From CADEED01 sp035761265 (lineage in GTDB: Bacteria > Pseudomonadota > Gammaproteobacteria > Steroidobacterales > Steroidobacteraceae): a DNA stretch of 44,203 nt. The stretch is from NCBI GenBank assembly GCA_035761265.1, contig DASTRL010000238.1, positions 1-44,203 of the forward strand, written 5' to 3'. The notes beneath the pieces are model-generated. The model searched no databases. It saw only the letters and a list, made by a program, of their open reading frames with translations, and had not been told where the DNA came from. Positions 35,427 to 43,549 of this stretch are shown here, one piece after another. The stretch's first letter is position 1. Each line of letters starts with the position of its first letter. Made by a program: the position numbers and the translations under genes.

Positions 35427-35691
35427 ACGCGCGCACTTGTTCGTTGAAGCGATCGGCGATCTTCTCGAGCTCGGCGTGCGCCGATTCGATCTTGGTGTTG
35501 CTGCGCTCGCAGCCCATGTAGTCTTCCATCGCCAGCTTGTACGCGTCGATGGCCTTCTTGGCCGCCATCATTTCGTCCTTCGAGGCGGTCTTGCCATCCG
35601 GGATCGTCGACGGGGAAGTCGGTCTCTCGCAGCCCAGCGCAGGAAGCGCACAAGCTGCCCAGAGCACCGCAAGCGCAACGTACATCTTCAT
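35410..35691 (-). CDS. 93-residue exported helical protein, unknown
   Basis: A small protein read from the ATG at 35691 (GGAGCGAG upstream), which begins with a signal peptide MKMYVALAVLWAACALPALG followed by CERPTSPST. The cysteine after ALG could be a lipobox, but -3 is Ala, so lipidation is uncertain. The rest is a long amphipathic coiled coil (KDEMMAAKKAIDAYKLAMEDY and HAELEKIADRFNEQV) with one more cysteine in MGCERS. It may be a periplasmic Cys-bridged helical hairpin. No family recognised. It is adjacent to the MCP but separated by about 103 bp, so a link with chemotaxis is not shown. Confidence 0.7.
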   Translation of the reverse strand: MKMYVALAVLWAACALPALGCERPTSPSTIPDGKTASKDEMMAAKKAIDAYKLAMEDYMGCERSNTKIESAHAELEKIADRFNEQVRAFKAKG

Positions 35692-35794
35692 TTCTCGCTC
35701 CATTAAGTAATCCGGACAGGCAATGGTCGAAGTCACCGCTGCCGCCGTGTACGAGCTGTATCGGCCGGCTCCCGTCCCGATTTAGCTCAACGGA

Positions 35795-38518
35795 TCAGAA
35801 CTCCTTCCACACCGCATCGTCGGTTCCCGCCATCACCTTACGGGCTGACGGCGGTGGCGCCGCTTCCGCCTGGCGTTTCGCGGCCCAGGGCCGTCCGCTC
35901 TTGCGTCGTTCGTCGGCGGAAGCCGGCGCGGCAGGCGCAGGAGCTGCGGAGGCGTTCACATGAAAGCGCTGCATGGAGTCGTTGAGCCCACGCGCCTGTT
36001 CGGCCATGGTCTGGCTCGCCGCCGCGGCCTCCTCGACCAGCGCCGCGTTCTGTTGCGTGAGCTCGTCGAGCTGCATGACGGCCTTGTTCACCTGGTCGAT
36101 GCCGGCCGACTGTTCGCGCGAGGCGGCGGCGATCTCGGCCACGATGTCCGTGACCTTCTTCACCGCGCCCACGATCTGCTCCAGCGTCGCCCCGGATTGC
36201 GTCACGAGGCTCGAGCCCTCGTCGACCTTGCGCACGCTCTCCTGGATCAGCGTCTTGATCTCCTTGGCGGCCGTGGCAGAACGGCCCGCGAGGTTGCGCA
36301 CTTCGGTGGCCACCACGGCGAAGCCGCGACCCTGCTCGCCGGCACGCGCCGCTTCCACCGCGGCATTCAGCGCCAGCAAGTTGGTCTGGAAGGCGATCTC
36401 GTCGATGACCCCGATGATGTCGGCGATCTTCTTCGCCGCGACGTTGATCTCATCCATGGCCTTCACGGCCTTGGCGACCACTTCGCCGCCCTTCTCGGCC
36501 TGGTCGCGCGCCGCGACCGCGAGCTTGTTCGCGTGCCCGGCGTTGTCGGCGCTCTGCTTGACGGTGCTGGTCATCTCTTCCATGGACGAGGCGGTCTCCT
36601 CGAGCGAGGAGGCCTGCTCTTCCGTGCGCTGCGAGAGGTTGGCATTGCCGAGGCTGATCTCGTTGGCGCCACGGCTGACGTCCGCGGCTACCAGCTTCAC
36701 CTGCGACACCAGGCCCGAGAGATTCTCGGTGAGCTCGTTGATGCCGCCGCCGATCTTCACCAGCAACCCGGACTTGCCCTGCGTGTCGATGCGCCGCGTG
36801 AGGTCGCCCTGGTTGGCCGCGGCCACCAGGCTATGCACCTCGTTGACCACCGTGCCGATGGCGTCGACGAGCTCGTTGATGCCGCTCGACAGTGTCATGA
36901 AGAAGCCACGCTTGCCGTCGAGCGAAATGCGATCGTCGAGATTGCCCGCGGTCACCGCGGCGATCACCTCCTGCAACTCGGACTCGGTGGCGATCTCCTG
37001 CGTGCGGTCGAACCATTCGAGCACGGTGCCGAGGCGCCGGCCGGTGTCGTCCTGCATGGCACTCATGAGGGTCTTCATGGTGCGGCCGCCGATGACTTCC
37101 TGGCGCGTCACCCGATCGGTGAGCTTCTCGACGGCGGCACGCAATGCCGCCGGCTCGCGCGTCAGCGCCTCGAGGCTGGATCCGAGCACCGCGTCGGCGT
37201 TGAAATTCGGCAGGTCCTTGCGGAAGTCATCCTGCGCGCGTGCCAGCATCTGGCGCGCGGCCGGGTTGACGAAGATGATCTCGAGTTCGTTGTCGCAGAC
37301 CATGACGCTGGCATCGAGCTGATCGAGTGCGCCGCGGAATGCGGCATTCAACAGCGCTTCCTGCCGCTGTTTCGTGATGTCGCTGAGATAGGCGACCACC
37401 TTGAATGGCTTGCCGTCGGCGCCGAGGATGGGGTTGTACACGCCCTGCACCCACACGTCGTGGCCGTCGCGCGCGCGCTTGCGGTATTCACCCTGGCGGC
37501 TCTCGCCGCGCGCGAGCGCCGGCCAGAACCCCTGGTAGCTCGCGGTGGCACGCACCGCCTCGTCGACGAACATCGAGTAGTTCTTGTCCTTCACGTCTTC
37601 CAGCGCGTAGCCCATGAGCTTCAGGAAGATCTCGTTGCAGGAGATGATCGTGCCGTCGGGCGCGCACTCGACCACGCCCTGCACCTTCGCGATCGCGTTG
37701 ATCTGGCCTTCGTAGTCGAGCTTCGAATGCAGCAGGTTGTCCTTCATCTGGCGCAGCGCGCCCATGAGGCTGTCGTCGTCGACGTCAACGTCCATGTCGA
37801 ACTGCAGGTCGCCCGAAGCGACGCGGCGTGCCACTTCGCTCGCCTTGGCCGGGTCCGCGCCCAGGCGGCGCATCGCGCCGCGGATGATGATCCACGCCCA
37901 GAGAATGGAGAGCAGCGCGCCGCCGGCCAGCATGATGGCGGTGTTGCGCCGCGCCTTCTCGTAGCTGGCCTGGTTGTTCTTGAGGTCCAGGTTCGCCGCG
38001 GTGAGCTGCATGTCGATCAGTTTCTTGAGATTGCTGGCGCCGTCGATCAGCGCGGGGCGCAGCGTTTCGTTGCGCCACGCGGCGAGCGTGGCGACGTCGC
38101 CGGCCTCGAGTTTCTTCTGCAGCTTGTAGATGGCGCTGTACGCCTTGTCGAGCAACGGCGTGGTCTCGTCGGCCAGCGCCTGCTCCTCGGGGATCATGTC
38201 GCCGAGAAAGTAGCGGTCCCAGTCGTCCTTGGCCTTGGCGATGGCGGCGTCGATCGCGTCGTGCGCTTCCTGCGCCGTCTGCTTCTTCTCGATCACGTTC
38301 TGCGAGTCTTCCAGCGACAGGGTGAGCGCGTCCGCGACGCTCTGGATGGCCTGGCCCGACACCATGCGGTTGTCGATGGTGTGCTTGAGCGTGCCCTGGG
38401 TGCTCTGCACCAGCTTCATGGCATAGGCGAGCAGGCCGGCGGAGATTGCCAGCGAGATCACGACCATCGAGAAGAGCTGGATGGACAGGCGGATGTTCTT
38501 GAAGGGATTGAGTCGCAT
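35795..38518 (-). CDS. Methyl-accepting chemotaxis protein with PAS domains
   Basis: A 907-residue transducer. TM1 (about 12-34), a four-helix-bundle type periplasmic domain (35-190) and TM2 (192-212) are followed by HAMP (213-265), two PAS-like domains (about 270-385, with GTIISCNEIFLKLMGYALEDV; and 395-500), HAMP-like repeats (510-625, LDDRISLDGKRGFF and DLTRRIDTQGKSG) and the MCP signalling coiled coil (640-850, hairpin tip IDEIAFQTNLLALNAA). Methylation regions with Glu/Gln pairs flank it. The last residues AVWKEF fit the aromatic-x-x-aromatic CheR-binding tether. It likely senses both periplasmic and cytoplasmic cues. It is co-transcribed with CheW. Confidence 0.93.
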   Translation of the reverse strand: MRLNPFKNIRLSIQLFSMVVISLAISAGLLAYAMKLVQSTQGTLKHTIDNRMVSGQAIQSVADALTLSLEDSQNVIEKKQTAQEAHDAIDAAIAKAKDDWDRYFLGDMIPEEQALADETTPLLDKAYSAIYKLQKKLEAGDVATLAAWRNETLRPALIDGASNLKKLIDMQLTAANLDLKNNQASYEKARRNTAIMLAGGALLSILWAWIIIRGAMRRLGADPAKASEVARRVASGDLQFDMDVDVDDDSLMGALRQMKDNLLHSKLDYEGQINAIAKVQGVVECAPDGTIISCNEIFLKLMGYALEDVKDKNYSMFVDEAVRATASYQGFWPALARGESRQGEYRKRARDGHDVWVQGVYNPILGADGKPFKVVAYLSDITKQRQEALLNAAFRGALDQLDASVMVCDNELEIIFVNPAARQMLARAQDDFRKDLPNFNADAVLGSSLEALTREPAALRAAVEKLTDRVTRQEVIGGRTMKTLMSAMQDDTGRRLGTVLEWFDRTQEIATESELQEVIAAVTAGNLDDRISLDGKRGFFMTLSSGINELVDAIGTVVNEVHSLVAAANQGDLTRRIDTQGKSGLLVKIGGGINELTENLSGLVSQVKLVAADVSRGANEISLGNANLSQRTEEQASSLEETASSMEEMTSTVKQSADNAGHANKLAVAARDQAEKGGEVVAKAVKAMDEINVAAKKIADIIGVIDEIAFQTNLLALNAAVEAARAGEQGRGFAVVATEVRNLAGRSATAAKEIKTLIQESVRKVDEGSSLVTQSGATLEQIVGAVKKVTDIVAEIAAASREQSAGIDQVNKAVMQLDELTQQNAALVEEAAAASQTMAEQARGLNDSMQRFHVNASAAPAPAAPASADERRKSGRPWAAKRQAEAAPPPSARKVMAGTDDAVWKEF

Positions 38519-38558
38519 GATGAAGACCGTCGAAGTTCCTTGTTGGATGTATGAAGCG

Positions 38559-39056
38559 TCAGGCCGCGCTGCCCAGCACCAGCGCCGACGAATCCCCCGA
38601 GACCAGGCTGTCGGCGTTGAACAGGATCAGCATCTGTTCGCCGACCGTGGCGATGCCCTCGATGAACTCGCCGGCCTCATCGCCATCCACCGCGGGCGCG
38701 GGACGGACGCTGTCGGTGGCGATGTCGACCACGTCGCGCACGCCGTCGACCACGATGCCGCATTCACGCTGGCCCGCGGGTGTACGCAGCGACAGCACGA
38801 TGACCACGGTCAGCGCATTGAATTCCGCCGAGGCCATCGCAAACCGTACGCGCAGGTCGATGACCGGCACGATGGCGCCGCGCAGGTTGAGCACACCGAG
38901 CACCGACGCCGAGGTCTGCGGCAGGCGCGTGACCGGCGACCAGCCGCGGATCTCCTTCACGCGCAGGATGTCCACGCCATAGACCTCCTCGCCCAGCGCG
39001 AAGGTGAGGACCTGGCGCGTGGCGGCGGCGGTGATCTGATCAGCCCGGGAGTGCAT
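38559..39056 (-). CDS. cheW: CheW chemotaxis coupling protein
   Basis: A 165-residue CheW. Two SH3-like subdomains are visible: VLTFALGEEVYGVDILRVKEI and LPQTSASVLGVLNLRGAIVPVIDLRVRF (residues about 15-75), then VVIVLSLRTPAGQRECGIVVDGVRDVVDI and a C-terminal half (GEQMLILFNADSLV). CheW links receptors to the CheA kinase. It sits 40 bp upstream of the MCP gene on the same strand, so this is a receptor-coupler operon. No cheA lies in the window. A sigma-28-like -10 element sits upstream. Confidence 0.93.
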   Translation of the reverse strand: MHSRADQITAAATRQVLTFALGEEVYGVDILRVKEIRGWSPVTRLPQTSASVLGVLNLRGAIVPVIDLRVRFAMASAEFNALTVVIVLSLRTPAGQRECGIVVDGVRDVVDIATDSVRPAPAVDGDEAGEFIEGIATVGEQMLILFNADSLVSGDSSALVLGSAA

Positions 39057-39091
39057 GTACGTTCGCGATTTCTCGTAATGGCCCGCTGGGG

Positions 39092-39099
39092 CTATCGGC
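39092..39099 (-). promoter_or_regulatory. Sigma-28-like -10 element upstream of cheW
   Basis: Minus-strand GCCGATAG differs from the FliA consensus GCCGATAA in one base, 36 bp before the cheW ATG. I do not see a good TAAA element at the expected spacing, so this is suggestive only. Confidence 0.35.
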
Positions 39100-39237
39100 T
39101 CGGGCGGCGATTACCGGAGGAATCGCGTCACATTTTGCGGCGCCCTCAGGGAACTCCCGGGTGAACCGGCCGGCCCTGCGCGTCAGACCTTTTCACCCTG
39201 CCGCCCGTACGGTTGTCGGGGCGATACGATCCCCGGC

Positions 39238-39387
39238 ATGACCTTGCTCGCCACCGTGGACGCCGCATCGCGGCAGGTTGCCGCAACTTCGGCGCGCGTG
39301 AAGCGCTATCGGCCGGACAAGGACTTCGAGCATGCCGACACGTTCGAAACGGTCCGCAAGATCTTCGCGGCGCAGAGCTCAGGCTGA
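39238..39387 (+). CDS. 49-residue open frame before the CDF transporter
   Basis: A short frame reading MTLLATVDAASRQVAATS and continuing with ARVKRYRPDKDFEHADTF, then ETVRKIFAAQSSG. It ends six bases before the transporter ATG, so it could be a leader or a partner. Its residue pattern (charged helix then FETVRKIF) looks protein-like, and the third positions follow the GC-rich bias. The ribosome site is weak. It is short and could be chance. Confidence 0.4.
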   Translation: MTLLATVDAASRQVAATSARVKRYRPDKDFEHADTFETVRKIFAAQSSG

Positions 39388-39393
39388 AATGCC

Positions 39394-40305
39394 ATGGCGG
39401 GCGAGACCAGACGGGCCGTGTTGGCCGCGATCGCCGGGAACCTCGCGATCGCGATCACCAAGTTCGTCGCCGCCGCGTTTTCCGGCAGCGCCGCGATGGC
39501 GGCCGAGGCCATCCACTCGCTCGTCGACACCGGCAATGGCGGTCTCATGCTCTACGGCATGCGTCGCAGTCGCCGGCCGCCGGATGAAGAGCATCCCTTC
39601 GGCTACGGCCACGAGTTCTATTTCTGGGCACTGATCGTGGGCGTGCTCATCTTCGCGCTGGGCGGCGGCATGTCCATCGTCACCGGCCTGTGGCGCATCG
39701 TGACGCCGCATGCTCCCGAGAACCTCGGCTGGAATTTCGTGGTACTGGCGTTCGCGGCCGTATTCGAGGGCATCTCCTGGTACTACGGCTTCGAGGCGTT
39801 TCGCCGCGAGCGGCGTGGCCGCGGCATCGTCGAGACCATCCATCTCAGCAAGAACCCGGCGAATTTCTCCGTGCTGCTCGAGGACTCCGCCGCGTTGCTC
39901 GGCCTGATCTTCGCGGCCGTGGGACTGCTGCTGAGCGAGCATCTGCACGCGCCATGGATCGACGGCGCCTCCTCCGTGTTGATCGGCGCGCTGCTCTGTT
40001 CGATGGCGTTCGTAATGGTGTTCGAAAGCAAGGGACTGCTGGTCGGCGAAGGCGTGGAGCGCCAGACGCTCACGCAATTGCGCGCCATCGTGACCGCGGA
40101 CGCGGATGTCGAGTGCCTGAACAAGCTGAGCACGCTCTACCTGGGACCGGAGGAGGTGGTGCTGGTGATCGAGCTGCGCTTCCGGGCCGGCGTGGACATC
40201 GAAGGCGTGCGCGCTGCCATCGCGAGGCTGAAACACGCGATACAGGCGCGCTATCCGCGCATCCGGCGGATATTCCTCGACTCGGCTTCGGCGAGCGGCC
40301 GTTAG
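39394..40305 (+). CDS. Cation diffusion facilitator family transporter
   Basis: A 303-residue CDF transporter. Six transmembrane helices are visible, beginning LAAIAGNLAIAITKFVAAAFSG. The cation site shows AAMAAEAIHSLVDTGNGGLML and HPFGYGHEFYFWAL, and later VLLEDSAALLGL. A C-terminal cytoplasmic domain (about 215-303) ends in HAIQARYPRIRRIFLDSASA. CDF proteins export Zn, Co, Fe or Mn in exchange for protons. The particular motif HSLVDTGNGGLML is of the CzcD-like/ZitB-like FieF-type branch. It converges on the DUF3618 gene with stops overlapping (TTAG). Confidence 0.93.
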   Translation: MAGETRRAVLAAIAGNLAIAITKFVAAAFSGSAAMAAEAIHSLVDTGNGGLMLYGMRRSRRPPDEEHPFGYGHEFYFWALIVGVLIFALGGGMSIVTGLWRIVTPHAPENLGWNFVVLAFAAVFEGISWYYGFEAFRRERRGRGIVETIHLSKNPANFSVLLEDSAALLGLIFAAVGLLLSEHLHAPWIDGASSVLIGALLCSMAFVMVFESKGLLVGEGVERQTLTQLRAIVTADADVECLNKLSTLYLGPEEVVLVIELRFRAGVDIEGVRAAIARLKHAIQARYPRIRRIFLDSASASGR

Positions 40306-40532
40306 TCTTCGAAGCTTCGGGTCCTCGAACGGTCAGAGCCGTTTCCGAGTAGTGAGGAGAGCAGCATGCCGCCGGCCATGGCCGCGGCGATCATCACGCC
40401 CGGATGCCTGCGGAACTGACTGCGCCAGTCGGCTGCGTCCTTCACCCGCGTCTCCAGCTCCTCGAGATTCGACTTCAGGTCGTCGCGCCTTCGAGCAATG
40501 TCGGCCGCTATCTGGTCAGTTGTTTCGCCCAT
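40302..40532 (-). CDS. DUF3618 family inner-membrane-associated protein
   Basis: A 76-residue protein. GETTDQIAADIARRRDDLKSNLEELETRVKDAADW is the coiled DUF3618 motif, followed by a membrane segment VMIAAAMAGGMLLSSLLG and a short polar tail. The family appears in envelope operons with YqjE- and ElaB-like proteins, as here. The start overlaps the preceding gene by 25 bases. Role in stress or membrane shaping is unknown. Confidence 0.82.
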   Translation of the reverse strand: MGETTDQIAADIARRRDDLKSNLEELETRVKDAADWRSQFRRHPGVMIAAAMAGGMLLSSLLGNGSDRSRTRSFED

Positions 40533-40891
40533 TCGACGTTCTCCTTGAGGCTGGCCGCGGTTTTCGGCGCGGCGCGTGTTCGCCTGAGTCGCTTGATCCC
40601 GACCGCGATACAGGGCGCCGCGATCACGCCGACACCCACGCCCACGATGAGCGCAGCCAGCCAGGCCGCGACGACGAGGCTCAGCGCATGGACGATGGCC
40701 AGCAGCACGAACCCGGCGCCGAAGGCGAGCAGCAGCACACCCACGGCGATGAGCGCGGCGGCGGAGCCTGCTTTCGTCGCTTCCGTGGTGAGCTCGGTCC
40801 TCGCGAGGCGCAGTTCCGAGCGCACGATGTCCTGGACGTTGCCGACGATGTCGTTCAGCACCGCGGAAATCGGCCGATCGCCGTTTGCCAT
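40508..40891 (-). CDS. YqjE-like / phage holin superfamily membrane protein
   Basis: A 127-residue membrane protein. DIVRSELRLARTELTTEATKAGSAAALIAVGVLLLAFGAG is the typical opening (DUF1469/YqjE), with two hydrophobic segments (ALIAVGVLLLAFGAGFVLLAI and AAWLAALIVGVGVGVIAAP) and a basic tail. The ATG has a perfect AGGAGG site. It is the middle gene of the operon, 16 bp after the ElaB-like gene and overlapping the DUF3618 gene. The longer frame upstream is not coding. Confidence 0.85.
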   Translation of the reverse strand: MANGDRPISAVLNDIVGNVQDIVRSELRLARTELTTEATKAGSAAALIAVGVLLLAFGAGFVLLAIVHALSLVVAAWLAALIVGVGVGVIAAPCIAVGIKRLRRTRAAPKTAASLKENVEWAKQLTR

Positions 40892-40907
40892 GCGCGCCTC
40901 CTGCGAT

Positions 40908-41297
40908 TCAGCGCCGCGCAAGACTGCGCGCCAGCATAAATCCCAGCGCCGCGGCCGCGAGCAGCACCGCGCCCGGATGTCTGTTGGCAGCCTGCCGCAG
41001 GTCGACGAGCATGGCCCTGACATCCTGCTCGCGCACGTAGCCCGCGGCGCGTCCCATCGCGTCCGCGGTGGTCCGCGCAGCCCGGGCGACTTTCTCGCCC
41101 CCCGGCAGGCTCTCGGCCCTGGCCTGCAATGCGGACGCCGCGGTATCGAGGCCGCGCGCGACGCTCTCACGCTTCGCGTCGATCGCGTCCGCCGCCTTCC
41201 GGCCAATCTGCGCGGCGCGCGAGGTGGGCGTCGCGCTGCCGTCGCCGTTGTGGAAGGAAGATCCCGGATCCAAAGTTGTCGGCGTCGTGGTCTCCAT
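40908..41297 (-). CDS. ElaB/YqjD-like tail-anchored protein
   Basis: A 129-residue protein that opens with a polar Thr/Pro/Ser segment (METTTPTTLDPGSS), followed by a long amphipathic helix with alternating charged residues (SRAAQIGRKAADAIDAKRESV), a second helix (VREQDVRAMLVDLRQAANRHPG) and a C-terminal membrane anchor AVLLAAAALGFMLARSLARR. That plan matches DUF883/ElaB-like inner-membrane proteins, some of which bind ribosomes. It is the first gene of the operon. The ATG at 41297 is chosen; there is no strong ribosome site. Confidence 0.7.
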   Translation of the reverse strand: METTTPTTLDPGSSFHNGDGSATPTSRAAQIGRKAADAIDAKRESVARGLDTAASALQARAESLPGGEKVARAARTTADAMGRAAGYVREQDVRAMLVDLRQAANRHPGAVLLAAAALGFMLARSLARR

Positions 41298-41606
41298 GGC
41301 GCCAAGAACACCATGGACCGCGCCCGGCCGCCATCGCTCGGCGACGCCTTCCCACGTGGGAGTGGACCGGCGGGATGACGGCCGATGCTGGCTCGGAAGC
41401 GGGTTCGCGATGCGATGCGGCCGCGCGACAGGCCGGCCCCGGGCTCGCTTCGTGGCATCCCATTCGGGCCGTGACAGGTAGATCGGCCGGCATATGTCGA
41501 GTGCTCGCCAGGCCCGAGCAATGGATTTCGTTCCCTGCGCCAGTGTCGCGTTGACAGTTGCGGCGCGACGTCGCCGTCGCGCCTGCACGCGCCCTGGCGC
41601 TGAGGC
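41298..41606. other. Intergenic region before the IclR gene
   Basis: This 309-bp stretch has no coding-like frame. It should hold the promoter of the ElaB-like operon on the minus strand and the IclR promoter on the plus strand. A TTGACA (41551-41556) has no good partner -10 at 16-18 bp. Confidence 0.3.
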
Positions 41607-41612
41607 TAGAAT
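41607..41612 (+). promoter_or_regulatory. TAGAAT -10 element of the IclR gene
   Basis: TAGAAT lies six bases before the GTG start of the IclR gene, so transcription would begin at or next to the start codon and the message would be leaderless. A -35 at 17 bp is only TGCACG. Confidence 0.45.
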
Positions 41613-41618
41613 GCGATC

Positions 41619-42410
41619 GTGAAGCGAGACAAGGTCAAAGAGCCGACGGCAAGAGCGGCCAGGACATATTCGGTTCCCGCCCTCGACAAGGGGATCGACA
41701 TCATCGAACTACTCGCCGGCGAGAGGAACGGATTGCTCATCTCGGAGATCGCCTACCGGCTGAAGCGGTCCATCAGCGAGATCTTCCGCATCGTGATCAC
41801 CCTGGAGCAGCGCGACTGGCTGCAAAAGGATCGCGAAAGCTCCCGTTACGGCATCACTTACCGGATGATGGAACTGGCGCACCGCGGCACGCCCGCGCAG
41901 GCCATGTCCCTGGTGGCCGCGCCCGTGTTGAGCCAGCTCTCCCGGCAGATCGATCAGTCCTGCCACATCGTGGTGCCCGCGGGCGCGCGCGGGCTGGTGG
42001 TGCTTCGCCAGGAGAACTCAGGGCACGCCGGGGGCTTCACGATGCGGCTGGGCGCGGTGGTGGATCTCGTTGCGAGCTGTGGCGGCCACGTGCTGCTCGC
42101 CTTCATGGAGCCGGCGGAACGGGAGATTCACTTTCGGCAACTGCCCACGCCGTGGCCGATGCGCAAGGCGGAGCTGCTGAGAAGACTGGCGCGGGTCAGG
42201 AAGCAAGGCTACGAGATGCAGCGCAGCCATCTGTCGGCCAGCGTGACGGAGATCAGCTATCCGATTCACGGCCGCGATGCGAGGGTGGTCGCCGCGCTGA
42301 CGGTTCCCTATCTGCCTCCGAACGGCAGATCGTCCTCGCTCGCGCAAATGCGCGGCTCGATCGCGGAGGCGGCGCAACAGATATCGAGTACGCTCGCGGC
42401 GATTCGATAG
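41619..42410 (+). CDS. IclR family transcriptional regulator
   Basis: A 263-residue regulator. The N-terminal winged HTH (about 20-80) reads VPALDKGIDIIELLAG, ISEIAYRLKRSISEIFRIVITLEQRDWLQ. The effector domain (about 95-260) shows MSLVAAPVLSQLSRQIDQSCHIVV, RLGAVVDLVASCGGHVLLAF and AALTVPYLPP. IclR proteins bind aromatic or small acid ligands. The start is a GTG at 41619 that may be leaderless. There is no flanking operon to suggest the target; downstream lies a gene remnant. Confidence 0.93.
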   Translation: MKRDKVKEPTARAARTYSVPALDKGIDIIELLAGERNGLLISEIAYRLKRSISEIFRIVITLEQRDWLQKDRESSRYGITYRMMELAHRGTPAQAMSLVAAPVLSQLSRQIDQSCHIVVPAGARGLVVLRQENSGHAGGFTMRLGAVVDLVASCGGHVLLAFMEPAEREIHFRQLPTPWPMRKAELLRRLARVRKQGYEMQRSHLSASVTEISYPIHGRDARVVAALTVPYLPPNGRSSSLAQMRGSIAEAAQQISSTLAAIR

Positions 42411-42540
42411 GAGGCGAGCGCGTGTTCGTGACCACGCCAGGCCCGACGAGCCGACGAGCTCGGTCTTTGGCCGTCAAACTGCGAGTTCCGCGTGCCGCGG
42501 CTTGGCGCGGACAGGCAAACTCGCGGCCTGACTTTCGCCC

Positions 42541-42690
42541 AGCCCGCTATTGAAAGTGGGAGGACGTCGCGATGACGGTAGCTCGCTCGACCCGAACTTC
42601 GCCACGGGTGGGAAGTTCGTCATGGATTTCTTCGGCGCCGACGACTGCGACTACCGATCAAGGCACTTGGATTGCGGCTTCGGTATCTGA
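42541..42690 (+). pseudogene. Delta-60 repeat protein remnant
   Basis: In this frame the bases spell ...DDGSSLDPNFATGGK and FVMDFFGADDCDYR before a stop at 42690. The pattern D-G-S-x-L-D-x-x-F-x-x-G-G-K-x-x-x-D-F-x-G-x-D-D is that of the delta-60 bacterial repeat. No start codon or other repeats are near. The last 15 codons after CDYR no longer match the repeat, and the composition turns AT-richer at the same place. I read it as a piece of a repeat-protein gene cut off at its 3' side by the next segment. Confidence 0.5.
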
Positions 42691-43368
42691 ATGCTTGTCC
42701 GCGCCAGTCGAAAAGAAGTTCTTCAATTCCGCTTTGGTCACGGTGACGCTATGCCGCATTTGTCCGTTGCTGTAGACGGCCTGATTGACACGTTCACCGA
42801 AGTATTGTTTCAGTCCGGCTATTACCGCATTGTCTTTCCCATATGCACTCAAAGTTGCGCCGTGGCTGTTCGGCTGGACATAGAGGGTTGCTCCATTCTT
42901 CACGAATCGCTGGTCGACAGCGCGAGCCGGTTGCGGCTGCCATCCCAAGGCGACAGGATCGATGTTTTCCAGCAGCTGCTTGATTGACAGCTCGGTTCGC
43001 GCGTAGCGTTCTTCTAGATCTCCCCTGCTGTCATCCTGCTGATCCAGTGCCTGGTCGCTGACGGGACTACAACCCATCAACTGCATGATCTGGCGAAGCC
43101 CATCGACCAGGGATTCATCCGGATCTTCGAACCACTCACCCTCGATGTTGCTTCCATTCAAGACCTTGTGAAGGGCTGCCTCGACCTGTGCCGCACGGCC
43201 GTCGCCCACCTCCCAAGCTGCTTCCACGTACAACGTGAACGGCATCTTTGTGGCCAACTGGGCGGCACGAATGACTGTGTTGTTGGTGATACCGACCTTC
43301 TTGTGCAGGGGCAACTTGTCCGCCTCGAGAATCGGCTGCATGCTCATCACGTAAAGCAGGTGGCTCAT
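42658..43368 (-). CDS. GIY-YIG / T5orf172-like nuclease domain protein
   Basis: A 236-residue protein. The first 90 residues read as a compact GIY-YIG variant of the T5orf172/MUG113 group: LLYVMSM, then HKKVGITNNTVIRAAQLATKMPF, EAAWEVGDGRAAQVEAALHKVL and EGEWFED (Glu as metal ligand). The rest is polar with a late strand-rich part (ATLYVQPNSHGATLSAYGKD). These domains occur in phage and mobile DNA nucleases and in some DNA repair proteins. Its G+C is clearly below the neighbours (near half by eye). It lies about 220 bp downstream of the intron-bearing tRNA gene on the same strand, but outside the intron. Confidence 0.65.
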   Translation of the reverse strand: MSHLLYVMSMQPILEADKLPLHKKVGITNNTVIRAAQLATKMPFTLYVEAAWEVGDGRAAQVEAALHKVLNGSNIEGEWFEDPDESLVDGLRQIMQLMGCSPVSDQALDQQDDSRGDLEERYARTELSIKQLLENIDPVALGWQPQPARAVDQRFVKNGATLYVQPNSHGATLSAYGKDNAVIAGLKQYFGERVNQAVYSNGQMRHSVTVTKAELKNFFSTGADKHSDTEAAIQVP

Positions 43369-43524
43369 GTGTTGGTCTCGCTTCTCGATCGCATACTATT
43401 TCGCAGAGCGCAGCGAAAGGCGACGAACGGCTTCACGGATTGTCCAAGAGCAGAAAGCGCAAAATGATTGATCCGCTGTGACGATGAGACTTGATCGTGG
43501 CCAAGCTTCGTCTTTTGGAATGGA

Positions 43525-43549
43525 TAGTTTGGCAAGAACGGCCAAACTA
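43525..43549 (-). terminator. Strong hairpin downstream of the split tRNA gene
   Basis: A perfect nine-base stem TAGTTTGGC (43525-43533) / GCCAAACTA (43541-43549) with a seven-base loop, 40 bp beyond the tRNA 3' end in its direction. A T-run is absent. It may terminate tRNA transcription. Confidence 0.4.

Noticed and set aside
35960..38554. 864-codon frame on the plus strand over the MCP gene
   Set aside because: Antisense shadow of a clear MCP; no recognisable domain, and composition follows the opposite strand.
42572..42775. 67-codon plus-strand frame over the delta-60 remnant
   Set aside because: It is out of frame with the recognisable repeat and serine/threonine-rich without a family pattern.
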